From NCBI GenBank assembly GCA_013115135.1, contig JABANP010000488.1:1-39472 (forward strand): 39,472 nucleotides of DNA. Direction: 5' to 3'. Shown here piece after piece: positions 28,429 through 38,860 of the stretch. Origin of the DNA: Perkinsus olseni. Lineage: Eukaryota > Perkinsozoa > Perkinsida > Perkinsidae. The stretch's first letter is position 1, and the number at the start of each line of letters is the position of its first letter. The translations under genes and the position numbers were made by a program. The notes under the pieces were generated by a model. It saw nothing but the letters and a program-made list of their open reading frames with translations, was not told the DNA's origin and did not search any database.

Positions 28429-29302
28429 CAGCTGAGCATATCTAAACGAGCGCAGAAATCCACGACACTCTCATCACTTTGCTGCTTCAATTCTTCCCAT
28501 CTAGATATGGATTCGCTCATAGAAAAAATATCAGCGTATTTACCGTCCAAATATTTCCAGATCGACTCCAGACATACAGAGGCAGAGTCACCCGGCTGAA
28601 CCAACTCCTCAATTTCTCCACGAAGAGCTCCACCCAGGTTTCTTATTAAGAAATATTGCAGCGCCCTATCAGGTAGACCATACACAACTGCAGCCTTCTG
28701 GATACGAGCCTTGAATGCCGGATAAGGAATCTTCTTACTGGGGCCCTTCCACTGTTCACCAAAGGATAATGGAAGCTCCGACCATAATCTGAACATCGCC
28801 TTCTCATTTTTATCTGACCCTGAAGACCGCTCTAGCGGCAAATTGTTCTGTGCACGCATGCGCACAGACGAGGATGCCGCATCCGCCTCTTCCTCCTTAA
28901 GCTTGAGGAAAGACACGGGCGCCTGGTTCAGGTCAGCAGTGCGATCCTTATGCCAAGTAGTGGTTGGATGTTTCATAGCCGAAACCTGCTTCGCGACGTT
29001 CAGGCTCAAGGAGAGTCTCCTTAGGAGACCACCCAATCACGTTCGACACCTTCCAATATCGCACCATACTTGACGGCCGCAATAACCGTAGTAGCAACAA
29101 CTACAACATCTTTTTTAGACGCGGCGTCCCAACGCTGTAGCTTATTGCGAATGGCAGATACAAGCTTATTGAAAGCGTCACGATCAGAACATTCAAGGTG
29201 GAGCTTCTGAAACTCCAAAGTGAGATCGACCCTATCAATAGCTTTGGCTTCAATCTTCTCGTACTTAAATTGCCCCAGAACGGATCCTGCATCGGGTACC
29301 AT
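28425..29302 (-). pseudogene. G3 gag N-terminal and capsid part
   Basis: Two phases are joined near 29021-29036. The first (29021-29302) starts ATG within the primer-binding site region and continues 'VLGQFKYEKIEAKAIDRVDL'. The second (28425-29036) has a capsid-like helical region with 'PYPAFKARIQKAAVVYGLP' and 'SRWEELKQQSDESVVDF'. The junction contains the palindrome AAGGAGAGTCTCCTT. There is no enzyme motif. The role as gag is inferred from its position before the zinc knuckles. Confidence 0.58.
29283..29301 (-). promoter_or_regulatory. G3 primer-binding site, overlapping the gag start codon
   Basis: On the minus strand this reads TGGTACCCGATGCAGGATC. Its complement ends ...CCTGC, seven bases, A, CCA, which matches a tRNA 3' T-stem, acceptor strand, discriminator and CCA. 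The gag ATG overlaps its first bases. Confidence 0.5.
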
Positions 29303-29304
29303 AA

Positions 29305-29433
29305 TGTAAAGTTAGGTTCGTAGTACTAGCGTATACGTAACAAAGGTGTGCTAAGCCCCTGATGTGATAACTCAACGTAGGCCAAATAGTCGCCAGATAA
29401 TGCTCATACTCGGAGCCTGCTGCGCAGATATAG
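29305..29433 (-). repeat. Partial 5' LTR of G3
   Basis: On the minus strand the sequence ends ...TTTACA three bases before the primer-binding site, as an LTR should. Its other end is cut at 29433 by the LTR of element G4. No second copy is in the window, so the assignment is indirect. Confidence 0.4.
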
Positions 29434-29575
29434 TGTAATGCTCTTGTGTTAGCTGTGATGATACAGATATCTTAGCTTAGCTCACTTATAGCCTACTACA
29501 CTGTTCCATTACCACTTATCTTATCTTCTATATACTTGTTACCTATTATCCTTGGGTATTGAGTTCCCAATTACA
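29434..29575 (+). repeat. G4 5' LTR
   Basis: It begins TGTAATGCTC and ends TTACA. Except for its last two bases it matches 34621-34760, with two substitutions (C/T and A/G). Confidence 0.8.
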
Positions 29576-29576
29576 T

Positions 29577-29594
29577 TTGGTAGCAGCTCCTTGT
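29577..29594 (+). promoter_or_regulatory. G4 primer-binding site
   Basis: TTGGTAGCAGCTCCTTGT follows the 5' LTR after one base. The TGG start fits annealing of a tRNA CCA end. Confidence 0.5.
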
Positions 29595-29667
29595 CAAAAA
29601 GTCTATTGAACGTCCCCGCCCTCTTTGTACACCGTTTACTGATACTTCTTATTACGCTTGGATAAGA

Positions 29668-30819
29668 ATGGCAACACCTTCACGATATACAGCTTTACCC
29701 CCGGTTTATGACGGTGATTCGAGTTTTGCCGCTTGGGAGAAGCGCTTTCGGTTATGCGCGCGCGCCGATGCTTGGTCAGACGCAGACGCTTTGTTAAAAT
29801 TAACGACTCTACTTTCAGATAGTGCGTTATCTACATGGATTGGTCTACCCGCGTCTGATGTTGCGACGTTGGATTCTGCTATGAGAGCTCTTAAGGAGGA
29901 ACTTTCACCTGAGGCTTTTGTGAGTTTTGACCTGTTTCAAACGAGACAGTGGAATGAACAAACTGAGTCCTTAGATGATTATGGTTTTGCCCTAGGCACC
30001 CTCTTGGATCAAAATGGTTTGAATCTGCCTACTGGTGCACGTGAGTCCTTGCTGATATGTCGGATTATATCTGGTTTACCTGCCTCGTTACAGAAAGGTA
30101 TGAGGAAGTCAAGGGATACTGCTACAAGCTTCAAGCAAGTAGTTCGATATGCTAAAAGACTGTATACTATACAGTTGGCAACTCGTGAAGCTGAGCCTTT
30201 GCAGGTTAATCTACCAACTTCGTCGGTGCCCCTTCCTTCTGCTACTGCTGCCCCTGTTGCTTCTGCAGCTGATCAAAGTGATAAAAGTGCTCCGTCAGTA
30301 CAAGCATTGAATGGTTAAAATGGTTCTAATGATACGTCCATTAATGCTATTTCTAACCTAGCTAATGCCATGATTAGTTTTATCAATGAGAAATCGCGGC
30401 GGCGCTCTGGAAATGGGTATGGTAATCGTAATCAAGCTCGTAATGGCCAACTTCGTTGTGATTTTTGTGGTATACCAGGCCATAAGTGGCGCAATTGTAG
30501 GAAGCTTCAAGCTTCATTGCGTAATGGTTCGGGCTCTCAAGATCGTTTTGGTTCTGGCCGTCCCAACAACGGTAATGGGTATCGTGAGAGAACCTACCAA
30601 AATTCATCTCCATATAATGTACAACTTCAACAACCAGGATCTTCTGTTAACTATGTTCCAGTTGCAGTGCCGCAATCATCCTATGCTCCTGCCCCGTTCT
30701 CTTCCTCGGCCCAACCATATGGCCCTGCTATGCCTCCTACCACACCTGGTATGTCATTACGTCACAGGGAAACGGAAATGGGACTACTCCTGTGGAGGAA
30801 GAAGTGGCCCCCAATGTAA
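29668..30819 (+). pseudogene. G4 gag
   Basis: It starts at ATG 29668 with 'PPVYDGDSSFAAWEKRF', a capsid opening common in Ty3-like gag. The helical body ends at an in-frame TAA (30316-30318). The same phase continues beyond to a basic Arg/Asn/Gly-rich stretch and one CX2CX4HX4C knuckle (CDFCGIPGHKWRNC, 30457-30498). It then passes through a Gln/Pro/Ser-rich tail. The frame moves by +1 at about 30770, before the protease. The stop would separate capsid from nucleocapsid. Confidence 0.75.
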
Positions 30820-32220
30820 TGTTCCTCCAGAAGAATGGTCAGGAGACTCATTAGTGGGATCTATCGGCAATGAGTGTGGTCATGATATTATTTCTTTCCC
30901 TTGTAAAATTAGGGGTAAATCGATTGATCTTATAATCGATACTGGTTCCCCTTATAACCTTATATCTGCGGCGTTTTATGCTTCTTTGGGTGTGGACTTG
31001 CCCGTTAGCCGCGATCTTTATTGCATTCAGCAAGTGGTCATGATATTAAAGTTACTGGTTTTGTTATTTTGCCGCTGTCTATTCCTGCGGGTTCGTATTC
31101 TGGTTTCATAAGAGAGACTTTCTTGATTGTGGATAATTTGGTCTCGGTATCTATACTTGCTGGTCGTCATTTCCTACGAGACGCGTGTGCTACTATTGAT
31201 TTTGGTGGGAATTACCCGGTCCTTCGTATACGAGGATTATCTGTTATACCATTACATAGAGGCCTTCCATCTGGTGACCGTACTGTATCTTTAACTGCTT
31301 CGTCTGTTGCTCGAAGCTCTTCTTCTGCTCCCGTGGTTGGAGTAGCTAGACCTTCGCCATCTCCCGTGGCTGCAGTGGCACGGTCGCCTTTGCCACCTCC
31401 CGTGGCTGGAGTGGCTCGGTCGTCTTCGCCGTCTCTTGTGACGCGTTCTTATACTCATGGTGTCGATGACAAAGGTTTGCCCCCAAGTGCCTCAGTTTTA
31501 CCTCCATCTACTGATGCTATCCGTAATTACCCTGTATCGTCGCGGTCTCCGACTTCGACAGCATTACCGCCTACTGCGAAGACTCTACCGAGGAATAGAC
31601 GAGTCCTCAGGGTGGTTAAAGATGAAGGCTGGATAACGTTGTATATCACTGAGGACGTGAAGACGAAACAGGTTGGTTATACAGCTGAGATCATGCCCAA
31701 TGTCGTGCCTCCTATCGGTCACAACGCCTTTTCTCGATTCTCGGCTCTTCATAGCAATATGGTTAGGGCTAACACCGCGGAGTGGCCTGCTAGTGATAGT
31801 ATATGGCGCAATCGGATGTGCGATGGTAAACTACGCCCTCTTACAGCAAGTGTATCTTCTTCGGTGGTATCGGTACAAAATTCTTACGTGGTGAGAGGAA
31901 AAAGGTATCGAGTCGTATTGACGGCTGTCTATCCTAATCGGTATATCGACTCTCAGTGCAAGGCCCTAAGCTTCCCTCTAGAAAAAATTGAGGATATTAT
32001 TGTTGGTATGAGAGCGTACCGATCCCATTGTATATTAGATATTAAGGATGCCTTTTTAGGCATTTCCTTAGGTAGTGTATTAAGTTCTATTACTACTGTA
32101 CAAGTCGTATTCAGTGATGGCACGAGAACTCTCTGTAAATTTTTATTCCTTCCGTATGGACTAGCGTTGAGTCCATGGTGTTTAGAAACGGCAGTGCGAG
32201 ACTGCCTCGCTTACTTTTGA
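30770..32220 (+). pseudogene. G4 protease and RT N-terminal half
   Basis: The protease begins in frame 2 with 'DLIIDTGSPYNLIS' (D-T-G at 30938-30946). It moves by -1 at about 31020 into frame 1, where 'VSILAGRHFL' completes it. A low-complexity Ser/Pro/Val segment with short repetitions (about 31300-31450) is a linker. Reverse transcriptase starts after it and includes 'ILDIKDAF' and 'LFLPYGLALSPW'. An in-frame TGA (32218-32220) stops it shortly before the catalytic YMDD. It would have been one polyprotein with gag and the downstream parts. Confidence 0.72.
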
Positions 32221-33096
32221 AACACTGTGCTCCGCTCCTCCAGGGTGTTTTTAACATCCTATATGGATGATATACTCCTCTGCTGCCGCTCTGCTGCACA
32301 CACACTGATGTTACAGCTCCGGCAACTCCTCTGTCAGAGAGGATTTGAGGTGAGACCAGAGAAAATTATGGATATTGATCGTATTACTACTACTGCTGTT
32401 CTTGGTATTGCCATCTTCACGGGTCTGAACTCAGGAGTGAAGTGGCTCTCTGTAGGTGCCGAGAAAAATCAGCGATGGAAAACTGTCTTACTCGACGCCA
32501 AGAAGTCTGCCGACTCTCATCACCTGACGTTCAGTGATGTTGCTCGTTTGATTGGTGTGATCCCGAAGATGCCTGTATATAGTGCATGGTTGCGAACTTT
32601 CGCTAATAGAGTACAATCCACCTGTTCTTCTTCAATGCCATCTACTGCTAAGTCATCGCGCTCAGCTCAGTTGGATCCTCATTTAGTTGCGCTAGTACTG
32701 CGTTTTATCGATTTCGCAACCACATGTAAACCTTGCAAGTTCCCGTTATATATATCTCCTTCTATAGTTCTTCGCATCTATACAGACGCCAGTGAATATT
32801 GTATGGGATTCACCATTCAGCAAAACGATGTTGTGGTATATTCTGAGAATTATTTGTTTCCACTTAAGCACATTCCCCTTAATATCTCGTATAAGGAAAT
32901 GATGTGCATTCGCTTTGCTTTCTCTAGTATTAGTAAGCTTCAGTGCCTTACTCGTGATAAGTATTCTGTAGACTTATTCAGTGATTCTGCTCTGTGTGTA
33001 TCCATTATTAAAAACGGCCGTATTCATGGTATTCCTCAGGCCTATTCCCATTATTCCTATTGTCTGATATCGATCTCTTCCACATCTATCTTGTGA
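32221..33096 (+). pseudogene. G4 RT second half and RNase H
   Basis: This stretch is in the same phase as the preceding one after the TGA. It opens with 'FLTSYMDDILLC' (YMDD at 32260-32271). The thumb and connection follow. RNase H has 'LRIYTDASEYCMG', 'ISYKEMMCI' and 'VDLFSDSALCV', giving Asp, Glu and Asp. The phase changes by -1 at about 33050-33090, and the last RNase H segment ('KFNPDALTRHDF') lies in the next frame. Catalytic residues are kept, so decay is mostly by stops and shifts. Confidence 0.74.
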
Positions 33097-33217
33097 AGGG
33101 AAAGTTTAATCCTGATGCTCTCACGAGGCATGATTTCCTCACTTACTTGGTAACCCACTTCTACGACCCCGACGCCTTCTTTGACGAATATAAGGAGAAT
33201 GACGATAATCGAGTTGG

Positions 33218-33269
<52 letters not shown>

Positions 33270-34588
33270 CCATCATCGTCGTCTGCTGACCATGTCACTT
33301 CCACTACAGCGCCAAAAGCTGATACTTCGGTCTTATTTATTGATGACTTACCGGCAACCTGCAAAAGCCCTATTAGCTTGGAAGAGTTGCGCTCGGCTCA
33401 GAAAGCTGACTCTACTACACCACAAGAGCATGCTGGAAGCTATTAAGGCTAGCTGCTATTGGCCGAGGTTGGAAGATGATGTGAACTTTTGGACGGAAAG
33501 CTGTTCCGTTTGTCAGGCTTTTCGACGAGCTACCCCTGATAATGCTCGATTGAACAGTATGCTGGCTACTCGTCCCTTGGAAGTGATAAGTATGAACTAC
33601 TTATCCGTCGATGGTCGATGAATTCTCACTATTCAAGATGTGTTTTCGAAGTACATTACATGCTTCGTATTATCACAGGGTGAACAGCCATCGGGTTCCA
33701 CTACAATAAGATCATTGTTGGTATATTTTTCCAACTTTGGGGTGGCACCTAGAGTTTATTGTGACAATGGATCACATTTCAAAACTCGCCAAGTGGTGAA
33801 TTTTTTGTCCAGATTCAACTGTACTATGTTCCACAGTCCTCCATATTCTCCAGCGTCACATGGTGCCATTGAGAAGGTTAACTCTATTGTACTGAACCTC
33901 ATCCGAAAGTCCGGGTTAAAGCTTTGGTATGCGTTCTTGCCACTGCTCTTGTTATCTGCTCTTTGGCTGGGTGTGGTATTACAATCCGGTGAGATCCTCA
34001 AAACTTTCGTCTAAGTGGCTCGGCCCTTTTTGGTGTACTGGTCTCTCTCCGCAGTCTTCTAGGTTGGTCACTCTTCTGAATGGTATTGGTAAACCATTTG
34101 TGGCTCATCGTAATCAGATTCGCCCCGTGATTGTTATGCCCCGTATTTCACAGACACCTACTACAGTGCCGTCTCCGTTGTCGGTTACACATTCGCCTTC
34201 TACGACATCATCTGCTGCAGCGGTTTCCCGCAGCCAGACTACTGTTGACCTTCATACACCCTGTACATGGGTGGACGACACCAGCTCTGATGACTACTTG
34301 CCCGCGAGAGTTGAGGAACGAAATTATCAACCACAAGGTGAATTGGATGTTGCTCAACATGACCACGATGCTGCTGAGCATCCAGTTGCTGAGCATCCTG
34401 CTGTTGAGCATGCCGCCCTTGAGCATGATGATGTTGTAGCTGATGATGACGACTTTCATTGGAACCTTTCTGATTATACCGATGTTGATGCTGTCTCCCA
34501 ATCTACTCCTTCCAATCGCGATGAGAATGTTCGCATTTCTCGCGTGTCTGGTAGAGTGATTCGCACGCCTGATCGTTATTCGCATTAA
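33060..34588 (+). pseudogene. G4 RNase H end, linker and integrase
   Basis: The RNase H end leads into a linker with a poly-Ser tract encoded by an ATC-type microsatellite. At about 33415 the phase moves by +1 to 'LHHKSMLEAIKASCYWP' and 'CSVC', an integrase zinc-domain-like segment. 'LEVISMNYLSVDG' follows: the position of the first catalytic Asp appears as Asn. A TGA (33619-33621) comes next. 'VYCDNGSHF' and 'GAIEKVNS' supply the second Asp and the Glu, with 35 residues between. After another shift at about 34010, 'KWLGPFWC' is the GPY/F module, followed by an acidic tail with short Glu-His repetitions. Inactive as written. Confidence 0.73.
33221..33283 (+). repeat. Trinucleotide microsatellite (ATC/TCA)n
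   Basis: About 18 consecutive ATC-type triplets lie inside the linker between RNase H and integrase of G4. They read poly-Ser in the coding phase and poly-His in the next. Confidence 0.9.
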
Positions 34589-34620
34589 CTCTTTCTCTCG
34601 AACGTCGAGAGTGGAAATAC

Positions 34621-34760
34621 TGTAATGCTCTTGTGTTAGCTGTGATGATACAGATATCTTAGCTTAGCTCACTTATAGCCTACTACACTGTTTCATTACC
34701 ACTTATCTTATCTTCTATATACTTGTTGCCTATTATCCTTGGGTATTGAGTTCCCAATTA
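34621..34760 (+). repeat. G4 3' LTR, missing its last two bases
   Basis: Same sequence as 29434-29573 with two substitutions. It ends CCAATTA, directly joined to AGTAATCG, where the left LTR has CCAATTACA. The missing CA and the absence of a target duplication suggest a rearranged or imperfect right junction. Confidence 0.78.
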
Positions 34761-34761
34761 A

Positions 34762-34936
34762 GTAATCGATACACCCCGTGTGTCGAAGGAAAATCCACGG
34801 TAGTCCGCCGCAGGAGACAATCGTGTGTATGCGTGCGGGGCGGTGTACGTCACCGAGCCGTTCATCGTGAGAGGTCAGCGTCTGGCACGGTAGTGCCGGG
34901 TCACCCGGCCCGGGTGTCCTGGCGATGTTTTTGACC
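34762..34936. repeat. GC-rich module, copy 2 (inverted)
   Basis: Reverse complement of 21933-22092, with a 12-bp insertion (TCACCCGGCCCG) near its right end. It abuts the G4 LTR, so the part that precedes it in copy 1 is missing here. Confidence 0.78.
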
Positions 34937-35024
34937 TACGTCGCTCCGGACACGAGCTTGGTTTGCAGCTCCCGCCAGGTTGAGTTCACCTTGCTCCGCC
35001 GCCCTCTCCTCCTTGGGGCTCTCC

Positions 35025-35188
35025 CTCACCTGCGGTCTCTCACGACTCTCGGGACTCTCACGCTCCCATTCGGTACACTCTGCCTCCCTCCTATCGTGCT
35101 ACCCCCCTCACCTGCAGTCTCTCACGACTCTCGGGACTCTCCCGCTCCCATTTGGCACACTCTGCCTCCCTCCTGTCGTGCTACCCGC
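35025..35188 (+). repeat. Tandem repeat, two units of 82 bp
   Basis: 35025-35106 and 35107-35188 match with a few substitutions. Both are CT-rich and share CTCTCACGACTCTCGGGACT. Confidence 0.85.
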
Positions 35189-35492
35189 CTCCCGCCAGTA
35201 CGAACGCCGGGGGTACACACGCCACTTCTTCCCAGTGTGCCTCCTCAGCTTCGCCTCGGGACGGCTTGTCCGCTGGGTTTGCTTCTGAGGCTACTCGGGA
35301 GAAATGGATTCTTCAACTGCCGAGTTGGTGTCGGACACTCTGTTGTCGGCTGCGCTGTAGACTTCCTGCTCCCTTTCTCTTAGAATGGGCGTCCTAGACA
35401 GTTTCTATAACGCGCCGAGCTGGGCCTCCGACTCCCTTTGCGGTTGAGTCTCGCCTTGCTCCACTGCCTCCGTCACTCCTTGCGCCTTGCCC

Positions 35493-35825
35493 AGGGGTCG
35501 TGCCTTGCACACTTCCTCTCCCCCTCGTGCCTTGCCAGTGGCACGCTGTCACGTTCACGGTTCTCGTGCGTGCTCCTCTCCCCGGCGCGTGTCCCCTGGG
35601 CCAGGATCCCTGGCGCCTCCGCCCGTACTCGAGGCTGGGACTGCTCCTTGCTCCGTTCACCTAGGGGTCGTGCCTTGCACACTACCCCGCTCCCTCGTGC
35701 TTTGCCAGCGGCCCGCTGTCACGTTCACGCGCCACTCTGGCTTCCCTCCCCCCTCGTGCACGATCCGTGCTCTCCTCCTCGCTGCTTGTTTCTTGGCGCC
35801 TCCGTCTGTACTCGACTCGACTAAC
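35493..35825 (+). repeat. Tandem repeat, two diverged units of about 170-183 bp
   Basis: AGGGGTCGTGCCTTGCACAC occurs at 35493 and 35663, and TGGCGCCTCCG at 35611 and 35794. The change in spacing shows indels between units. Confidence 0.75.
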
Positions 35826-36529
35826 TCGAGGCGTGGACCGCCGTCACGGCGGCGCCGTACCTCATGCTACGGGTCTCTGTGACTCGCCAGATCCCAACGT
35901 TCCCAGTGTTGTGCCAACACTCTCTGCTCGTTGTGGGAACTTCCTTGGCGCCGTGTTATAGTCTGTTCTCCTGCAACTTCCCAGCTGACCACCACCTGTA
36001 GCGACACGCAGGTTCTGTGCCGGACCGGACTTGCGGTTCCCGGGCTCCCTCGCTTGGCCTTGAGCGCCTTATCGGCTGCTCGGTTTATCGGCGGGGGATC
36101 CCGACACGCCGTGGTTCTCTCCTTCCCTGCCTACTCCACTACTACACGTCTGCTTCGGCCTAGTTGCTCCCTGAGGGACGTTCCCTCTTAGAGGGACTAC
36201 TCCTTCCCGGGGCCCCCACGCTCGGGGGTTCGTAGTGCCACCTTATTACACGCCTCTACGCCTTTCGTGGCACATGCTTCCTCTCTTGCGGTCTTGAATA
36301 TCCCTTCGAGGGGGCATCGGCCGCATTAGCTCCGCTTGTTACTCTACTCACGTACACCTTCAGCGGCTTTGCCGCTATCTTATCCCCGACCCTTCCCAGT
36401 GGGCTAGTGGGTGGCACCCTCTATCGGATAGAGTCTATCCGATTCGTGTCTACTAGCTGGCCTACTCTATTTTTCTAAATTTTCGCGCTCTCGCGCCCGT
36501 TAGTGCCACTCTACTTCCTCCCTGGTAAG

Positions 36530-36606
36530 GGAGTCCCCGCACATAGGTTCGAACCTGCGATCTTCTGATCGAGAGTCCGCTACCTTAACCACCATACCAC
36601 TCACAC
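36530..36606 (-). other. Degenerate tRNA-like sequence
   Basis: The minus strand has an A-box-like TGGTGGTTAAGGTAGC, a CTCGATCAGAAGATC segment reminiscent of tRNA-Arg anticodon arms, and a B-box GGTTCGAACCT. The T stem pairs poorly and no acceptor stem forms. It lies just left of the 15-bp array at 36722. Confidence 0.45.
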
Positions 36607-36721
36607 TAATAAACTTTTTCTCACAGAGTGGCGCGAACAGTTCGCTCCCTATAGACAATATAACTTCCTTCGCTCCGTCATTGCACCCAGCGCGCGGCCC
36701 AAAAATGCGACTCAGCAAGCA

Positions 36722-36965
36722 TAGTGTACGAGTCGTGCTCGTGTACGAGTTGTCAGTGTATGAGATTCACGTGTACGAACTTTATGTGTACGACTTACTA
36801 CATGAACGAGTATTATATGTACGAGTATCATGAGTACGAGGATTACGTGTACGAGTCTCAAGTGTATGAAATGACGATGTATGAATCCGATGAGTGAACG
36901 AGTACTCAGTGTACGAGCCGTGTACGAAGCGATAGTGTACGAGTTTTCGATGTACGAATCGTAAT
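36722..36965 (+). repeat. 15-bp-period array, forward type
   Basis: About 15 units such as GTGTACGAGTTGTCA, GTGTATGAGATTCAC and GTGTACGAACTTTAT, mostly at 15-bp steps with a few longer gaps. I found no inverted partner to its left in this GC-rich region. Confidence 0.75.
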
Positions 36966-38860
36966 ACACCCAACCCTAGTAGGGTTACCCTACTTTTCTG
37001 CCGCATCGGCTGCACCGACACATATCCGGCACTGCCGGGCCTGCTTTCCCGCTATATTCCTGCGGACCAAGGGTTGCCCGGGCTCTGGTTCCTCAAGTCT
37101 TTTGGGTTCGTCCTTCGCGCAGTTCGCATGGACCTTGGGTTTGCAGACTTGCCAGTCCACGCTGTGCCTACCCCAGAGTTGGTCCCTGTGTGTTCCGCAG
37201 TGTGGACAGCGAAGGTTTCCGCGATGGGCTGTTCGCTCGCTTCGAGTACCTGCGGCAGTCACTGCACACCGCGTCGGTCCTTTCCGCTCTACCCCAGTTC
37301 GTTGCCCGGCAGTGGTTCGGATCGCCTGAGGCAATTGGCCCGGCCATGTTGGCCCCACTGCACCTTGCACGGGTCAGGGCTCCCAGATTAGGGATGACTC
37401 ACTGCTCTGCACCATGGCACCTGGGTGGACGGCCTTCATCCTGTGCATGATGGCGTCCTGCTCCATGGAAGCCTCCACTGATAGTGTCCTGCTCTTGCAG
37501 ACTAGGGGAACGGATTACTCATTCGCTCTCAGCCTCAGAGCCAGAGGTAGGCTCCCGGTGGGTTCCCGCCCGCCCGCGAGTCGATCAGGCGGTCGAGGAG
37601 GTGAACTCCTGGAGTAACTCCAGGCTCCGCTGACCCGTTCAGCCACCGCGGCTACTCTGTCGCTTGTAGCGCCTGCGCGGACTCATTCTCCACTTACGTG
37701 ACGCTAGTTGCGTCATGAGCTTCGGTGTCGTTATTGCCAGTGGCGACTCGCCACCATTTGTGTGTCCACTTTATACGCGTGCTTTGTGACAACTCCTTTG
37801 TCTCATACCAAAGGCTGTGGTCCACAACCACCATCTCTTTGCGTCACACAGTTCGTGGAGCTACGTGCCCATTCACGACGCTTTGAGTCGTCTACTTCGC
37901 CACTGACTCGTGCTGCTTCGGCAGTAGGCACGGCCTTCACAAGGCCTTCCCGGAGATTCTTCCTCGGTGGGTGTCGGGGTTGTACTAGCACCTCGCGCAT
38001 ACGGCCTCCCGACCAGCTTCTCCTCGGGGCCCCCGAGTCGGAGGATATCACAGCTGCTGTGATTGCTGCAATCAGCGTCTCCGATCTCCTTCTACGTTCG
38101 TCTCAACCCACGCGGTTCTACGCTTCAAAGCGTCGCGGTTACACCGTATCCACGGCACAGCACTCGGCAGGCACTCGTTAATCTCGCTAGTCAGCGGCTC
38201 CTCTATCCAATCGTGCGCGGGCTTTGTGCCGCAGTACTGACAGGGCACCTCTGCGCTCGCCACTTGACTATGCTACAGTTCCGATTCTCGGCGCGACATT
38301 TGCATCAACGCGCAACCTCACCAGTGCGGCGCTGGCAGTGCCTGCCTGGAGCCCCCAGTCAGTGTCTCCTCCAGTCTGGGGGCGACCTTGATCCATCGCG
38401 TTCCTGTGTATCCAGCAGCTTCGACAGAGCTATGCTTCACCTCAGCCTCAGGCGGCGGGGTTGCCCCATTCGGTTAGTTTGGCCGTTAAACCGGCACGAG
38501 TCCTGCAACGTCGTGGCCCTACCCTGTAGGACCTACAGCAGGTGTGCTTCACCCCGTGTGGAACTCGCGACGACGGGATTTCCCTCACTCGTAGCATTTT
38601 CTGAGCATGCAGTGCTGAACCAGACCACATTATGCCTTTTTCGTCGGAGCTCCGGGGCGCACCACAATGTCTTCACCATCATTTGGTCACGTTCCGTCAT
38701 GTTCGTCCCCGTTCTATGTGCTTTCATGATGGGGCAGTTGAGCTCGGTCTCGACTCGATCGTACCGTTGGTTGGCGACCAATGGTCGCCAGGCAGAAGGG
38801 CCTTCTCCCCGGCCGTTCGATTCGCGACACGAGCTCTCTTCCCATGGGTGGCGCGGCGGC
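36966..38860. other. No recognisable gene
   Basis: Only compositional open frames. A minus-strand frame at 36990-37370 has several Cys/His ('RCPHCG', 'CRIC') but no family spacing. Adjacent hairpins occur near 37597-37624 (AGGAG/CTCCT and CTGGAG/CTCCAG). Confidence 0.45.
38772..38790. repeat. 8-3-8 perfect inverted repeat
   Basis: TGGCGACC and GGTCGCCA flank AAT. It lies just past the tyrosine-recombinase fragment. Sequence to its right (about 38795-38860) has a diverged direct copy at about 39385-39455, sharing CTCCCCGGC and CGATTCGCGAC. Confidence 0.6.

Larger units (their letters stand above)
26095..29302 (-). mobile_element. Decayed LTR retrotransposon on the minus strand (element G3)
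   Basis: Reading down the minus strand, gag starts at 29302. Three zinc knuckles, a protease with D-S-G, the second half of reverse transcriptase and the beginning of RNase H follow. The element stops at about 26095, against the Rep-like gene. Its integrase and 3' LTR are missing, as is much of the first half of reverse transcriptase. The coding parts step through frames at about 29030, 28430, 28040 and 27540, each time by the equivalent of one lost base. The second and third knuckles resemble those in the duplicated block. Confidence 0.72.
29434..34760 (+). mobile_element. LTR retrotransposon with near-identical LTRs but many lesions (element G4)
   Basis: The LTRs are 29434-29575 and 34621-34760. 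A primer-binding site follows the left one and a purine tract (GAGAGTGGAAA) precedes the right one. Between them gag, protease, reverse transcriptase, RNase H and integrase are in Ty3/BEL order on the plus strand. The LTRs differ at two positions over 140 bp. Even so, at least three in-frame stops (30316, 32218, 33619) and several frame changes break the coding region. No target duplication is visible, and the right flank is the module at 34762. It appears to have inserted into the G3 LTR. Confidence 0.83.
34937..36529. other. GC- and pyrimidine-rich region without recognisable gene
   Basis: Long open frames exist because stop codons are rare in CT-rich DNA. None has a family motif. It contains the two tandem repeat blocks listed separately and hairpins, for example ATCGGATA (36423-36430) with TATCCGAT (36436-36443). 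Confidence 0.55.

Noticed and set aside
25500..28430. Programmed frameshifting of the kind reported in Perkinsus mitochondria
   Set aside because: These are nuclear-type mobile elements. The shift sites share no codon or slippery motif, and conserved domains are split at arbitrary points.
33181..33290. Poly-histidine protein
   Set aside because: It is the out-of-phase reading of the ATC microsatellite. RNase H coding runs into the poly-Ser phase instead.
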